DNA of 64,000 nucleotides from Diphasiastrum complanatum. Its lineage: Eukaryota > Streptophyta > Lycopodiopsida > Lycopodiales > Lycopodiaceae. Numbering within the stretch: the first letter of the stretch is position 1; the number at the start of each line of letters is the position of its first letter. A program made the translations under genes and the position numbers. The notes under the pieces were generated by a model. The model saw only the letters and a list, made by a program, of their open reading frames with translations. It was not told where the DNA came from and did not search any database. The DNA is taken from assembly GCA_029204225.1 (NCBI GenBank), contig CM055093.1, positions 22,563,436 through 22,627,435 of the forward strand, in the 5' to 3' direction. Shown in pieces: positions 44,835-58,446 of this stretch.

Positions 44835-45815
44835 AAGTAAAACTACGTTGCAAGGATCAGTTGTCTCTTGTGAATGTTAGGATTGCTTCTCCAACAACTA
44901 CTAAGTAAAAACATATAATTGTTCTTTACTTAGCCCAAGTTATTGACCTTCAATTGCTAATTCTTAGAAGCTGCAATTAATGACATATATGTTGTAGTTT
45001 CTTTGGTTTCCTTGAAATTGTTTATTCTCAGCATTTTGTTGGAATGGTTTGATTTTATTATGATTACTCCATCATTACATCCTTTTAAATGATACTATAC
45101 ATGATATCAAATATGTTCTCCATGACTCACAGAAAGAGATGGGTTACTACATTTTATCTTCCAATACTCAAATAGTTGTTTCCTGTTTATCATTTTTGAA
45201 TAATAGTATAATTGTGATACAAAATTTTAGAGCTTTATTGTAGTGCAATTCTAATATGTCATGAAGTTTCAGAAATATTCACGAATATTGGGGTAAGTTT
45301 TAGCAATTGGAGAGATTTAAATACATATTCAAACATGTGGCTCGTAGCATAGTTACGTAATGTTGAAATCCCAAGCCAATGGCCTACACTGCTTTGTAGC
45401 AGTTTCTCGATCTAGAATTGCATGCTTAACCATTTTGTAGCCACATGCTTGAATTTGTATTTAAATCTCTCCGATTGTTGACACCTACTCCAATATGCTT
45501 GAATATTCTAGTTACATAATGTCGAAATCCCAAGCCAATGGCCTCCACTGCTTTGTACCAGTTTGTCGATCTAAAACTACATGCTTATTAACCATTTCGT
45601 AGCAATATACGAATTTTATAGAGGTTGTGTAAAGAGATGAAACATATAATGCCTTGATGAAAAATTTAGGAATATTATAGCATTTACTCAATGAGTTTTG
45701 TTGCTTTGAAAGTCTGGTTAAAGTTTGAATCTTGATATGCTGACCTTAAATGTTTCAAAAGTATTAGCTTTTTGTGGGATACCCATTTTGTTGAGGATCT
45801 TTTTCACCCTAGGAG
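44835..45815 (+). repeat. Unnamed dispersed repeat, further direct copies
   Basis: 44835-45460 matches 37150-37760; 45475-45665 repeats the last ~190 bp of the unit (AAATCCCAAGCCAATGGCCT again at 45527); 45705-45815 matches 36890-37000 (GGTTAAAGTTTGAATCTTGA, TTGAGGATCTTTTTCAC). The order suggests truncated copies placed end to end. Confidence 0.65.
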
Positions 45816-45889
45816 AAAATAGTAGCCGAGGAAGTAATGGAGGAAGAATACAAAAATGTATTTTCATCAATATTAGCTTCCCAAATAGA

Positions 45890-46252
45890 TTATGACACAA
45901 GAGGTGACACTAGGCACATGACTGGAAAATGAGACTAGTTCGAGAACTTTGCATCAATCATAAAAAAGTTATGCATGCCAATGGACAAGAATGCCAAATT
46001 CAAAGAATTCGTAATATTTCGATGCAGTTTTTTAATGGAAAGATAAAGAATATTAGCAATGTGCTTTATGTGTCTGGTTTATAGAAGAGCTATGTTTATG
46101 TTGGAGTTATGGTGAATCAACGCTTGAAAGTTAAATTTGTCAAAGATGCATGGTTTATGAAGGATGTAGATCATGACTACAAGGTGGTTGCAACAAGATA
46201 TCATGACGATAATTGTGGTCTTTACAAGCTATATGCAACCAACAGAAGAACT
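45890..46252 (+). mobile_element. Ty1/copia protease-region fragment
   Basis: The plus strand reads TRHMTGK near 45908, the residues that normally follow the DSGA active site, then in shifted frames FNGKIKNISNVLYVSGL, VGVMVNQRLKVKFVKD and YKVVATRYHDD, ending GLYKLYATNR. This is the conserved stretch between copia protease and the integrase zinc site. The active-site Asp itself is not preserved (GDTRHM precedes). Its right end meets the minus-strand gypsy copy at 46252. Confidence 0.65.
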
Positions 46253-48190
46253 TAAACTAAGGGAAGTTTCCAGTTTATGAAATATTGCTGACCAGAAGTG
46301 ACCTTTGAACTAGGATCTCTATCACTAATAATGTCACTTGGCAGACCATAGAACCGAAATGATTTTTCAACAAAGATCTGGGCTAATTCAAAAGCCTTTA
46401 TAGTTGAATTGACTAGAATGAAAGCAACTAACTTAGTTAACCGATCCACTACAACCCAAATAGAATCGTTTTGTCATTGGTTCTACAAAATCCATAGATA
46501 TGCTTCCCTGTTTCTTATCAAGGATATCTAATGGATGCAACAAACTACAAGCCTTATGGCACTAGTTGACAGGGCTTGCATTTGATCACATATGACTCAA
46601 CATATGGTTTGAGTTTTGGCCAATAAAACTCCCTTTTAACCAAGTCCAGAATCCTATGTATACCGGGATGTCCAACACAGGGTATGTCATGACATTCAAA
46701 CAAAATTTTGCATTTGAGCTCCTCATCCCCAGGTACACAAACTTTCCCATTCCAAAATAGCAATCCATCTCGAATGGTAAACTGTCCCACAATCTTCTTA
46801 TTTTTCTTTGTTAGTTGAGTCCCCTGTGAACTCGACTCAACACTGTCCACATTTCTTCCGGTCTGAACAATGGTCCAAATATGACCAAAATGGGAGTCTA
46901 ATTCATATTTTCCTCTCAGCGAAAGATATAGATATGTGGAAATTTGGGTGAATGACAGCTCGTTCACTTCACCGATCTGACTAAGAGCATCTACAACTTG
47001 ATTAGAGCTGTCTCTTATGTAACGGATTTCATGATTGAATTCTTGCATCAATTCAGTCCATCGAGATTTCCTCCCATGAAGATCATGTTGATTGCAAAAA
47101 TATTTAAGAGACTAGTGATCCGTATACACTATAAACTTACTACCATACAAGTAGTATCTCCAGGTTTTAAGTGCATGGATTACTGCAAACAATTCCTTTT
47201 CCTGCGTAGTATAACGCAACTGAGGACCAATGAATTTTTTACTTTCAAACTCTAGTGGCCTATCCACTTGTAATAGAATCGCTCCAATTGCAATATCACT
47301 TGTGTCAGTTCTCATGACATAAAGTAAGTCTGGATTTGCAATTTGTAACACGAGAGCTGAAACAACCATAGTTTTAAGTTTCTCAAAACATTGATTCAAT
47401 TCCGCGTTGCAAATAACAGGCGGACTAGGTTGATTCCTCTTTTTCTTTTTATTAACAATCTGTTTTGTCATATTATTGAGCGAAGCTGCTACCTTAGCAT
47501 AATCCTCAATAAATCTTCTAAAGAAAACTGTAAGTCCCATAAATGATTTAACTTTCTCTTCTCACAGTTTGTGGAATTGGCCATTCAATCAGTATCTTGA
47601 TTTTTTCCTCATCAATCTTGATCCCATTAACAGTGATCTTATGACCGAGATAAACCAACTATTGCCTAAAGAATTCACACTTGGACTCTTTAGCATTGAG
47701 TAACTCCTGTCGGAGTTTCATGAAGAAGATTCTCAAGTGTTCTATGTATTCCATGAAGGTCTTATTGTCTACGAGAATATCATCTAGTAATACTACCACA
47801 AACTTTCCCAAATATGAATGACACAGATCGTTCATCATTTGTTGGAACGTTGCTAGAGCATTCATTAACCCTAATGGCAACACTAAGAACTCATAATGAC
47901 CAAATCTAGAATGAAATCCTATATTTTGGACATCTTCCAATTTAATTCTTATTTGATGGTACCATGTTCTGAGATCTATCTTGGTGAAATACTGAGCTCC
48001 ACCCAAGCGATCTACAAGGTCATCCATCAGTAACGGATATATATTCTTGACAGTCACCTTATTTAACCCCTTGTAATCCACACACATTCAAAATCTCCAT
48101 CTTTCAGAAGAACAAGAGCGCCCCATGGTGATTTACTAGGTTGTATATGTCCCATCCTCAGATAATTTTCTATTTGATTTTTAATCTCTA
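46252..48190 (-). mobile_element. Ty3/gypsy RT, RNase H and integrase, third gypsy copy
   Basis: The minus strand contains RT (48087-47659: [44 protein letters not shown]), where the catalytic box reads LLDD. RNase H follows at 47540-47112 (RTDTSDIAIGAILLQ, YTTQEKELFAVIHALKTW, FIVYTDH). The frame 47051-46554 holds ADALSQ-like VVDALSQIGEV, the integrase zinc site (LFECHDIPCVGHPGIH, IKCKPCQ), then the core start (46449-46252, DRLTKLVAF, IISDRDPSS). The element is cut off on both sides, in RT at about 48190 and in the integrase core at 46252. It is a different subfamily from the 39.5-43.5 kb copies. Confidence 0.85.
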
Positions 48191-48199
48191 TCTTCTACA

Positions 48200-49578
<1,379 letters not shown>

Positions 49579-50017
49579 TGTATTTAGTCTATTCCAAAGT
49601 AATTGACAACCATATCAATTAAAAATTGATATACATTCTAGTTTAATCATGCTTCATGTTTTCCTTAGCTTCGGTCTACTCCTGCTTTTTTCTATCTTTC
49701 TTCTATCTTGTCACTGGAATCATTTCTTAAAATGTATTTGATTTGCTCTTACTCTACCAATGAGAAGTCATTTACTAAATTGTTTTTGCCTTCCAGTTTC
49801 AAGCCTTACTAATATTCAAGATTGTTTCCAACATTTTTTTGATTGTTTGATGTGTATTTTTCCCTCTCAACGGAGAATGTGGAATACACCAAAGGAAAAG
49901 GACGTGATCCGGCCACATGAAAATAATCTTAATCATGATATCAACTTCATGTTGTGTTTGAAATACAGTGTGACCCAAAACCTATACGTAAAGACATGAA
50001 ATAAAAGAGGAGATGGT

Positions 50018-50725
50018 ATGATCAGGAGAAATGACAAACTTCTCATTCCAGCTTGTGAGGAGCTGCGTAAGAAGATTGTCCATTTATGTCATGATAGCCC
50101 TAGTGCAGGTCATCCTGGTGTGGATAAGACCTATGAGTTGATCTTACGTAACTTCTGGTGGCCTAAGCTTAAAAGAGATGTTGACCATTACGTGACGCAC
50201 TGTTTGAAGTGCCAAGTCACTAAAGCTGAAAGGATTAAACCTCGTGGAGTTTTACACCCACTACCTGTGTCAAAAGGAAGATGGGAGAGTATCTCCAATG
50301 GATTTTGTCACCAACTTGCCTCGCACATAGTTGCAGCATGATTCTATCTTGGTCGTAGTTGACAGACTCATGAAAATGGCTCATTTTATTCCAACGCATA
50401 AAAAGATTGATGCGGCTGGAGTAGCTAATTTGTTTATCGAGCATGTGTTCAGACTTCATGGATTACCGTATCCATAGTGTCTGACAGGGATACTCGATTC
50501 ACTGGAAACTTTTGGACTGCAGTTATGGCCAAACTTGAAGTCCAATTGAGAATGAGCAGTACGGAGCATCCTGAAACGGATGGCCAAACTGAGAGAGTCA
50601 ACCAGACCTTAGAAATTTTAAGGAGTGTGAAGATTATTAAAACATTATCTTCCTATCTCGAGTTTGGGGCCATGTCCATGGTGATTTTCACTAAATTTCA
50701 TGTTGTACATAAAAGGAGTGTGAAT
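50018..50725 (+). mobile_element. Ty3/gypsy integrase fragment, plus strand
   Basis: The zinc region is intact in frame 50018-50341: HLCHDSPSAGHPGVDK, NFWWPKLKRDVDHYV, HCLKCQ. The core follows in other frames: [16 protein letters not shown], then 50477-50620 SDRDTRFTGNFWTAVMAK and EHPETDGQTERVNQTLE, so all three catalytic residues are still recognisable. Coding similarity stops abruptly at about 50620 (after NQTLEIL), where unrelated sequence begins. Two or three frameshifts break the core. Confidence 0.8.
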
Positions 50726-50782
50726 TGAGCAATATCCTTCTAGTGTAGCTCGGATTTGAGTTAGATAGGTTCTATTTTGATG

Positions 50783-50861
50783 ACATGCAGTAGTTTAGAT
50801 AACATGCAAAGTCATATTGTATGCATGCAAGCCACATGCAATCAGTGCATGCAACATGCAA
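50783..50861. repeat. Cluster of ATGCA / CATGCA motifs
   Basis: At least seven ATGCA pentamers, mostly as ACATGCA or GCATGCA, occur within 80 bp, with GCATGCAA and ACATGCAA repeated. CATGCA is the core of the plant RY element, but no gene promoter lies next to it. Confidence 0.6.
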
Positions 50862-51156
50862 AGTAGTTTCAGTGATCTACACATGTCTAGGCAGTTTTAT
50901 GAGGTAACATGCTTGAGCTTGCATATCCAAGCATGATCCCTCTTGTGGAAGATGGATCCTCCTTGGTTCTTGTTTCCAATGGCACATGCACATAACATAT
51001 ACACCCAAAAACTTTCAAGTGATTAAGATTGGGTTTCTTTCCATACAACATCTCATAAGGAGTTTTGCCTTCAATTGCTTTGCAAGACACCCTATTCATC
51101 AAGTAGTTTGCACATACAAGAGACTCACCCCAAAAGGATTTGGGCAAACAAGCATC

Positions 51157-53028
51157 TCATCTTAAAGCCTTAGAACATTCACATAATGTTCTATTCCTTA
51201 TTTCAGCAACTCCATTTTGTTGAGGAGTGTAAGGACAAGAAGTCTCTTTCTTGATCCCTTCCTCTTTACAAAAGGCCTTGAACTCATTGGACATGAATTC
51301 TCCACCATTGTCACTTCTAAGAATCTTGATGCTATGATTATGATGCTTTTCCACAAACAACTTGAACTTTACAAAAGTATCAAATACTTGAGACTTGAAG
51401 GAAAGTAAGAACACCCAACAATATCTTGAGTAGTCATCAATGAAGGTTAAAAACATGGATGAACCTCCATTAGATTTGGTGCTAGCAATGTGCACATCCG
51501 AGTGTATGAGTTCAAGAGGATGAGATGACTTTGTGATGGAGTTAGGAAACACCTTCTTATGTGCCTTGGATAAGGCACAAGCTTCACAAACCTTGTCTTC
51601 CTTCCCAATAGACCTTGGTAGGCCTAAAGCATACTCCTCCTTGATCATAGCCTCCATGGAACCCGAGTTGACATGTCCAAGTCTTTTGTGCCATAAAGTA
51701 AAGGTAGATATCTTGCTCTTCTCGGCCAACATGACAACATTAGTATCCACAAATGCATCCAGCTTATAAAGTTTGCCAAGTCTAGTGCCCTTAGCCACTA
51801 TCTTACCCTTCTTCTTGATGAAACATTCATTTGAAGCAAAGTCAACATTGAAACCATTGTCTACCATTTGTCCAACACTTAGTAGATTCTTTGTTATTGT
51901 AGGAATGTACAAAACACCTTCTATGTTGATCTTTTTGGAAGATCCTAAGCAAAGGGGAATGCTACCAACTCCTTCAATCTTACAAGCTTCATCATTTGCT
52001 GTATAGATAGACTTTATAGGTCCATCATAAGATGAGAGAGAAGAGAAAAACTCCCTTTTACTAGTCATGTGTGAACTAGCACCCGAGTCAATCCACCAAG
52101 GATCTTCTCCTTTGAAGCTTGTTGAAGAAAATATGGACATCATGAGAGAGTCCTCATGTGAACTCTCCTCCTCCTCCTCTTTGCTCATGTTGGCTTGGCT
52201 TTGATCTTGCTTTCTCTTGAAGCATTCTGAGGCATAATGCCCCATCTTGCTACAATAGTAGCACTTCACCTTTGATTTGTCCTTCTTGACTTTGGTGGTT
52301 GATGGAGATGCCTTTGGGGGTCCTTCTTGATCCTCAAGCTTTGTAGACTTCTTGAATGTTGATCCTTTGCCTTTGGACTTGCCTTTGCCTTTGGTGAAGA
52401 GAGCTTGGTCATCTCCACCTTGGATGGAAAGCCTATCCATCCTCTCTTGCATTTGGCTCCTTCTTGATTCCTCGGCCATGAGTGTGCCTTGGAGTTCTTC
52501 AAGTATGGGTAGCTTACCCATAATTGCATATCCCTGAACCAAATTGTCAAATTCAAAGCTTAGTCCATTCAATATGAGTTGAACAAGCTCTTCATCCTTG
52601 ATAGGGTCACCTATAAAGGCTAGCTCTTTGTTCAATTCCTTTACTCTTAGGACAAAAGTATGTGCACTCTCTCCTTTCTTTTGATAGCTTCTATAGATTT
52701 GATTCTTCAAAGCTAACATTCTAGTTTGGTTCTTGGATTCATAGACCTTTTGCAAAGTCTCCCAAGCATCTTGAGCTGAAGTGCAATCTCCTACCTCTCT
52801 TAAGAGTTCATTTGCAACATTCATTTTTATGCAATGTAGTGCAACATTGCACCTCTTGATGTATTTGGCTTTTTCTTGAGGATGAATAGGTTCACCCTCC
52901 TTAACATTTACAATTTCCATCAGATCTTGCATGATCATGATAGATTCCATTCTAACTTTCCATATGGAATAGTTAGTTTTGTTGAGCCTTTCATTAGTAT
53001 CCAAAAGATATGCATTTATAGATGCCAT
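51157..53028 (-). pseudogene. copia gag-protease-integrase ORF, 623 codons
   Basis: A single open frame. Gag occupies residues 1-250 (NYSIWKVRMESI, DAWETLQKVYESKNQ, KELAFIGDPIKDEELVQLIL). It has a standard zinc knuckle CYYCSKMGHYASEC at 256-269. The protease motif WWIDSGASSHMT is at 311-322. The pre-integrase zinc ligands are H447, H452, C481 and C484. The integrase core has D511, D573 (RSDNGGEF) and E609 (NGVAEI, where the usual Arg after Glu reads Ile). One TGA or TAA-type stop after ALR separates it from 30 more conserved residues and the frame 51147-50887 (PKSFWGESLVCANYLMNR, GKTPYEMLYGKKP). A full copia polyprotein is about 1300-1450 residues, so this is half of one. Confidence 0.9.
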
Positions 53029-53826
53029 CTAGTCTCCTAATCAAGGACTTGACACAAATGAAGGTTACTTCTATTGATTTGATTGAAGGTCTACCTTATC
53101 CCACTTCTTAGGGACCTGAAAAGATTAGTAATAGACTTCCTATAAAGATCTAAGAATGATCTCTAACAAAATCAAATCATAGAATACTAGAAACAATGCA
53201 CTTGCTTGATTGAAGTAGACAATACTAGTAGAATTGCCCCTCTTTCTATAAAGAACATTAAAGCTTCCAAATGATCTGATCAAGAGTGAATTTCAGCAAC
53301 CTAATATACTTCCAAAATCACTTGTAAAAGATCTAAATGGAACTTAATGAGGATGCAACACAATCTACTATCCAATCACAAGCAAAAAATGATCAAAATT
53401 GATGAAAAATTGATCTAATTTGGTGCATAAGTCAAGCAATGGTTGGACTGAACCTAAATCACTTTAGGAGGTGCCTACTACACCTTAGAACAGCCTTGAA
53501 GAGTCCCCAAAACTCTGATCTTCCCTCTCCTTGAATGCTAGAAAGCCTCCTCTATGAAATCACCTCCAAAACTCGCTTAGAAATCAATGCTTGGAGCAAG
53601 CAAAACTTGCTATCTTGGTAATGTGAATTGAATTCAACTTTGCCTCTAGTTTTAGACACCTAAACACCTGCAAATGAAGTCACACAACACCAATCTCCAA
53701 TGTATTTGACTCACTTTGAGTTCTAGAATCAATACTAGATGCTAAGATCCAATCTACACAAGATTTAGATCAAAAATTGTGATCAAATTGAATGAAAACC
53801 AAGGATTTAGCTCATTTCAGCCTTTA

Positions 53827-53839
53827 GGCTCTGATACCA
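53827..53839 (-). other. Primer-binding site, initiator tRNA-Met
   Basis: On the minus strand TGGTATCAGAGCC follows directly after ...TTTTTACA, the LTR end. Confidence 0.93.
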
Positions 53840-54515
53840 TGTAAAAATTACAGCAAATAAGGATCCTAAAACACTTGAAATGATGAGGGAAACAATAGAT
53901 TATGATTTCATAAGATTAGCACAAGTTGAACCATCAAAATCCATCAAAAATCTATGCTTGAACCTCACTAAATGGCCCAAATCCTTGAAGAAGGCTTCAC
54001 ACGTGTGAAAGTACGGCCTCCCACAGTCTGAGTACTGTACACCAGACCTACATTCAATCCTATAATCATTAGTAATCACTCAAACAATTATGAACATAGA
54101 GAGCAATTGCACCATTATGAGAAAAAAAACATGAAATTGCTTGATTAATTTTGGTGAGATATCATCACCTATATATACATGATCCATCATGGTTTTGGGC
54201 AGGTATGAGTAGCCCTAAACCTATCCCTAATGTTAATTTTGGTGGATCTTTCATCCCTACCAAGTTAGGGTTGGAATCTTGGAGATCCCTCAACAATGCA
54301 AAAAATACCAAAAATAGCTCCTATTTTTTCTCCCTTGTATCTAAGCATAATTTGGACTCATTCCAAAGGTTCTAACACTTAGGTCTACTTGAGAACATCC
54401 TTATGAATGGAATCCTATGCTATTTGGCACGTGTGACGAGCCACATCATGACCATCTAACTATTTACAATTCATATGACCAAAACTAGTCAAGCTAGAAT
54501 TGTGAATTTTTAACA
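53840..54515 (-). repeat. copia 5' LTR
   Basis: On the minus strand it runs from TGTTAAAAATTCACA to TAATTTTTACA: TG...CA ends with short inverted terminal similarity (TGTTAAAA / TTTTTACA). The inner end is fixed by the primer site. It contains CACACGTGTGAA (53998-54009), the same palindrome as in the LTR at 28431-28723. A TATA-like TATATATAGG lies on the minus strand near 54170-54179. Confidence 0.75.
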
Positions 54516-54650
54516 CACAATTCATGCTATATACACAATCCAATAAAGTTGACAACATTAAGTTTTAGTTGCTTCACTATAGCATAAGAGGGTTGGCAAA
54601 TCCCCACATATTTGTGACCACCCGGTTATAATTCATGGTGTGCCTAATTT

Positions 54651-54674
54651 TGTGTGTGTGTGTGTGTGTGTGTG
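54651..54674. repeat. (TG)12 microsatellite
   Basis: Twelve TG dinucleotides in a row. Confidence 0.95.
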
Positions 54675-55127
54675 GCATTTTCTTTATGAGCTAGAAAATG
54701 TCCACTTTAAGGCATATTGTGGCAATTATTGTAATCCTTACCGGGCAGAATGGCCAGTGCCCAGCTCCTTCCATAATACTTAATGGAAAGAAAGATAAAT
54801 GCAATGATGTGAGGAAAAAAAAAGTAACAAGAGGAGAGAGAAATGTCGTTGAGAGGCTAAGGTTTTTTAGGACATCACAATTATGAAGAATAAGATTATT
54901 TATATGAGAAAATGAAAGCTCAAGATTTCGAAGGCATCAAAATAGCCAACGATGTTGCCAAAACATAATCAGGGTTAAATATTGCAGTGGATTATCCCAA
55001 ACAAGAATTTACATCTTCCAATCATGTAAGATTTGAGATGGCATCTTCCAATCATGTAAGGTTTACGATGACATGACATATCAAGGCACACACAGAATTT
55101 AAATGACCATCAAAATGTGGTTGATGG

Positions 55128-55133
55128 TTTATT
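55128..55133 (-). terminator. Polyadenylation signal AATAAA of the OPT gene
   Basis: AATAAA on the minus strand, 145 bp downstream of the transporter stop codon, a usual distance for a plant near-upstream element. No other AATAAA was noticed between it and the stop. Confidence 0.5.
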
Positions 55134-55277
55134 CAACTCGAGTTGCATAAATGTACAATATGCTGTAACAATTTCCTTGAGCTGGCAAATAAATTTCAGC
55201 AGTAGGAGCTCACACACCTATATTGTGAGCAGAATGAAAGAGAACTGGAAATTAACTGAATCCATCCATAATTAAAC

Positions 55278-58257
55278 TCAATAGACAGGGCAACCGTCAA
55301 CTGTAATATTATGAGCAGTGGGGCAGCTTGACAAGGGACAATTATCCACATTGGATCCCCACCAACTAATGCTCTTGTTCTCTAATCCTAAGCAGAAGTA
55401 AAGCAGTACTCCCATGAACGCTACACCAGCATCTAATCCAGCAGATAGAACGTAGTTGTAGCGCTGCCACCATCCCCTGTGATATTTGAAGACGTAGTAA
55501 TTGAAGATAGTACCGACGACTATCCAAGATGAGTAGTTCACAGGAGTTGCAGGAGGCATGTTTGCTGTGGACCCCAGTAGAACTGGCATATTGATATGAG
55601 AGATCCACTTCGCCCTCGGGAAAGCTTTGGCGAAGAGCCATATAATGATCGGCCCAGCAAAACCCAATAAGAAGAACCAATTCAGTTGCTGGTATTGTCC
55701 CAATTTGCCAAAAACTCTCTTTGGACCCACTAGACCCCAGATGACGGAGGCATCAAAAAACACCCGATCACTAGGGCACGTCCAAGGACTGTTTGGCGGA
55801 AGGAGCGCTGCATTGCATATGTTACTTATGCCAGTGAGTAGCCACCATGCAACGACTAGGTTAATAAACCCCGCAACACAGGTGCCAATAACCTGTAACG
55901 TGAATGATAATTGATAAGGTGCTGAAGCATCAAAATACATTTCTTATAGTGCATAATTAAGTTATTCAGCAATGAAACCAGACTTATCAGGCGACAAATA
56001 AATGTAAGAAGTGCTAGCATATATATTCCAAAGAGTCCGAACGTACCTGCACTATGAACATGGAGCGCGGAGGGATCTTCATGTAGTGGCCAAGCTTAAA
56101 ATCTTGCAAGAACGCGATGGCTTGGCTCATGCTTATGTAACCATAGGTTTTGAAGCAAACATTTGCGATTGGTTTTCCTGGTTGCAAGTAACCCATCATG
56201 TACTCTGTGATAATGTTCAAGCCTGGTGTCTGCAGCCAAGACATCCATTCAAAGATCAGAGGATGGCATATTTATTGTATTTGATTTTCCAGAGATCTGA
56301 ATTGCAATATGACTTGACACGGGTATAACAAGGGGAATCCAATGAAACGAGAAACTATTTATGTTCATTATGTACAAAAAAAAATATATAAACAGAGTAA
56401 ATTATTGACGAGCATCTTCACATACCACCTCAAAAACCTAACAACAATACTATTATCCATGTAGAGAATGTTATCTACTTCCAGCCTCTATTTTATCAGA
56501 TCTAGAGGTTTCCAAGTCCACTGTTTCTTGCCCTTGAAGTTGATCAGTTTTGATGAATTTTATATGTTAAACCAACAAATTTTTAATACATAGAAGACAG
56601 TACGTTCTGTTGCATGCCTTTTAACTGTAGTTCATGCATGATCAGCTAAAAATAAACTTTTACTAGACCCTATAACTAGACAGAAAAAATAGTGAATGCT
56701 CCAAAAAATATAGACAAGCGAGCATGTGTGCTAGGTGGTTATTACTTGGTTTGTTGTTGCAGTAATAACACCAATAGGCAACGTGAAGGCAGATGCAAGG
56801 GCACACGCGAGTAATACACCCCACCATGGTAATTGAAGCTGGTGCTTCCACCCTTCGACAGTTGCAATAGTTACCGCGATAGTTGCAACCGTAAGAGCCA
56901 GAAACCACCATTGAGGGATATCGGCATACATTTTCATTAATCTGGTATGGACATCAGGTTTCTCCTTCAGCGAGGCTTTGCTTCGTTGCCATATTTCTCT
57001 GTAAAACACGAGTAGTTTTAATAGTTTTCCCCTAAGACTGGCGGGTTTTTGTAGGACTATAGCAAATAGACATACAAATGACACAGAATTTTCAATTATA
57101 CGGTTTCTGAGGAACTCACTTTCCATAGAAAAAAGCCACGTGTGAAACTGTGGAGGCAACAGCAGAAAACCCAAACCCATATGTGATTGCGAAAAATGTA
57201 CTTAAATGTAGTGGACCAGCTTGTTCATATTTTGGCAAATCAAGTTCAAAGTTGCTGTTCACCACGGCGGTGATATCGTAAGGTTGTCCATCCCCTGTAA
57301 AGAGATGACTCGAGAAAATAGGGAATGTCTTTGCATTATATATGTTACCCCAGTATGTGGCTGGTGTGACAATGTAAAGCACCACAACATAACCAATAGC
57401 TACATTCACGATCGCAAAAAACGGTGCGACAAGCGGACTTAAAAGAAAAGCAGAAGTTGTTGCCCAATCGAAGGCTATTGCTCCAAGCCCCAGACCACTT
57501 AAGCCTGATCCCAACTGCTGAGCTGTCACAGAGTTTGGCCAAGCCCAGCAAATCCATGACATCGAAGTCAACATAAAGAATAAGTAACCTGGTAGCACGT
57601 AGTACGAGAAGCTGACGATCATTACTATAGAGAAGAACTGTATTCGACTAAGGCCCTTCTTTTTCTCCTCTTCGTGAAGAGTTCTGTAGAGATCAAGATC
57701 TTGCATTGGTGTCAAATAGCGGCAGATAGACACTTTTGTACTTCCTTCCTTTACTACATATTCTCCACTGCTATGCTAAGTTCTCAATCACATCCAAAAA
57801 TCAGCATCCATCTTTAAAGTTTAAGGCTCTTTAAGCTAGTTCTTAGAAAGTTTCGAATTTTTGAATGATCAGGTTTCAACTAAATTCCACCACATATTCA
57901 TGTCTATCATTTTTTATCAAAGAAAGGTATGAATCATAGCTGAATATCACTTAAATAGCTAGACTAAGTCTTTTTGCTACCATCGGTATATGACTTATCT
58001 ATAGGATACCAGTAGCTTGCTTAATTTTGAAGGAGATTCAAAAGGAACATATTTGTACCTGAACAGTGACACCTGAACTAAGTTACCAGGCCACCACATA
58101 TGCGGAGGATCTACAAGGTACTTACGAAGAAGTCCAGCCCAACCATAACCCAAAACCTGTTCAAGTCACAAACTTCAGATATTCAATCAGACACGACCAT
58201 CACAAAGCCTTAGAGCGAATGACACATAATGAATGAATGATCTAATCAATAAAATTA

Positions 58258-58317
<60 letters not shown>

Positions 58318-58404
58318 ACACACACACGCAGACACACCAGGCTATATTTCAGAGAATTTCTAGCTTTTCACAAGTTGTTAGGACACATTTGAAAAGATAC
58401 ATTT

Positions 58405-58446
<42 letters not shown>

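Larger units (their letters stand above)
50887..54515 (-). mobile_element. Ty1/copia element, 5' half well preserved
   Basis: The minus strand carries, from right to left, a 676 bp LTR (54515-53840), initiator-tRNA-Met primer site (53839-53827), about 800 bp leader, an uninterrupted gag-protease-integrase ORF (53028-51157), and the rest of the integrase to 50887 where the element is cut. RT, RNase H and the 3' LTR are missing. It is the least decayed element of the window. Its gag start (SIWKVRMES) is closely similar to that of the deleted copia at 29229, so the two are the same or sister families. Confidence 0.9.
54516..55270. other. Spacer 3' of the transporter gene, with (TG)12
   Basis: No gene. 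It contains a (TG)12 microsatellite at 54651-54674 and a duplicated GGCATCTTCCAATCATGTAAG-like segment near 55010 and 55039. The right part is the 3' UTR/downstream region of the transporter gene. Confidence 0.5.

Noticed and set aside
55627-55914. Plus-strand ORF inside the transporter gene
   Set aside because: Antisense of OPT exon 6.
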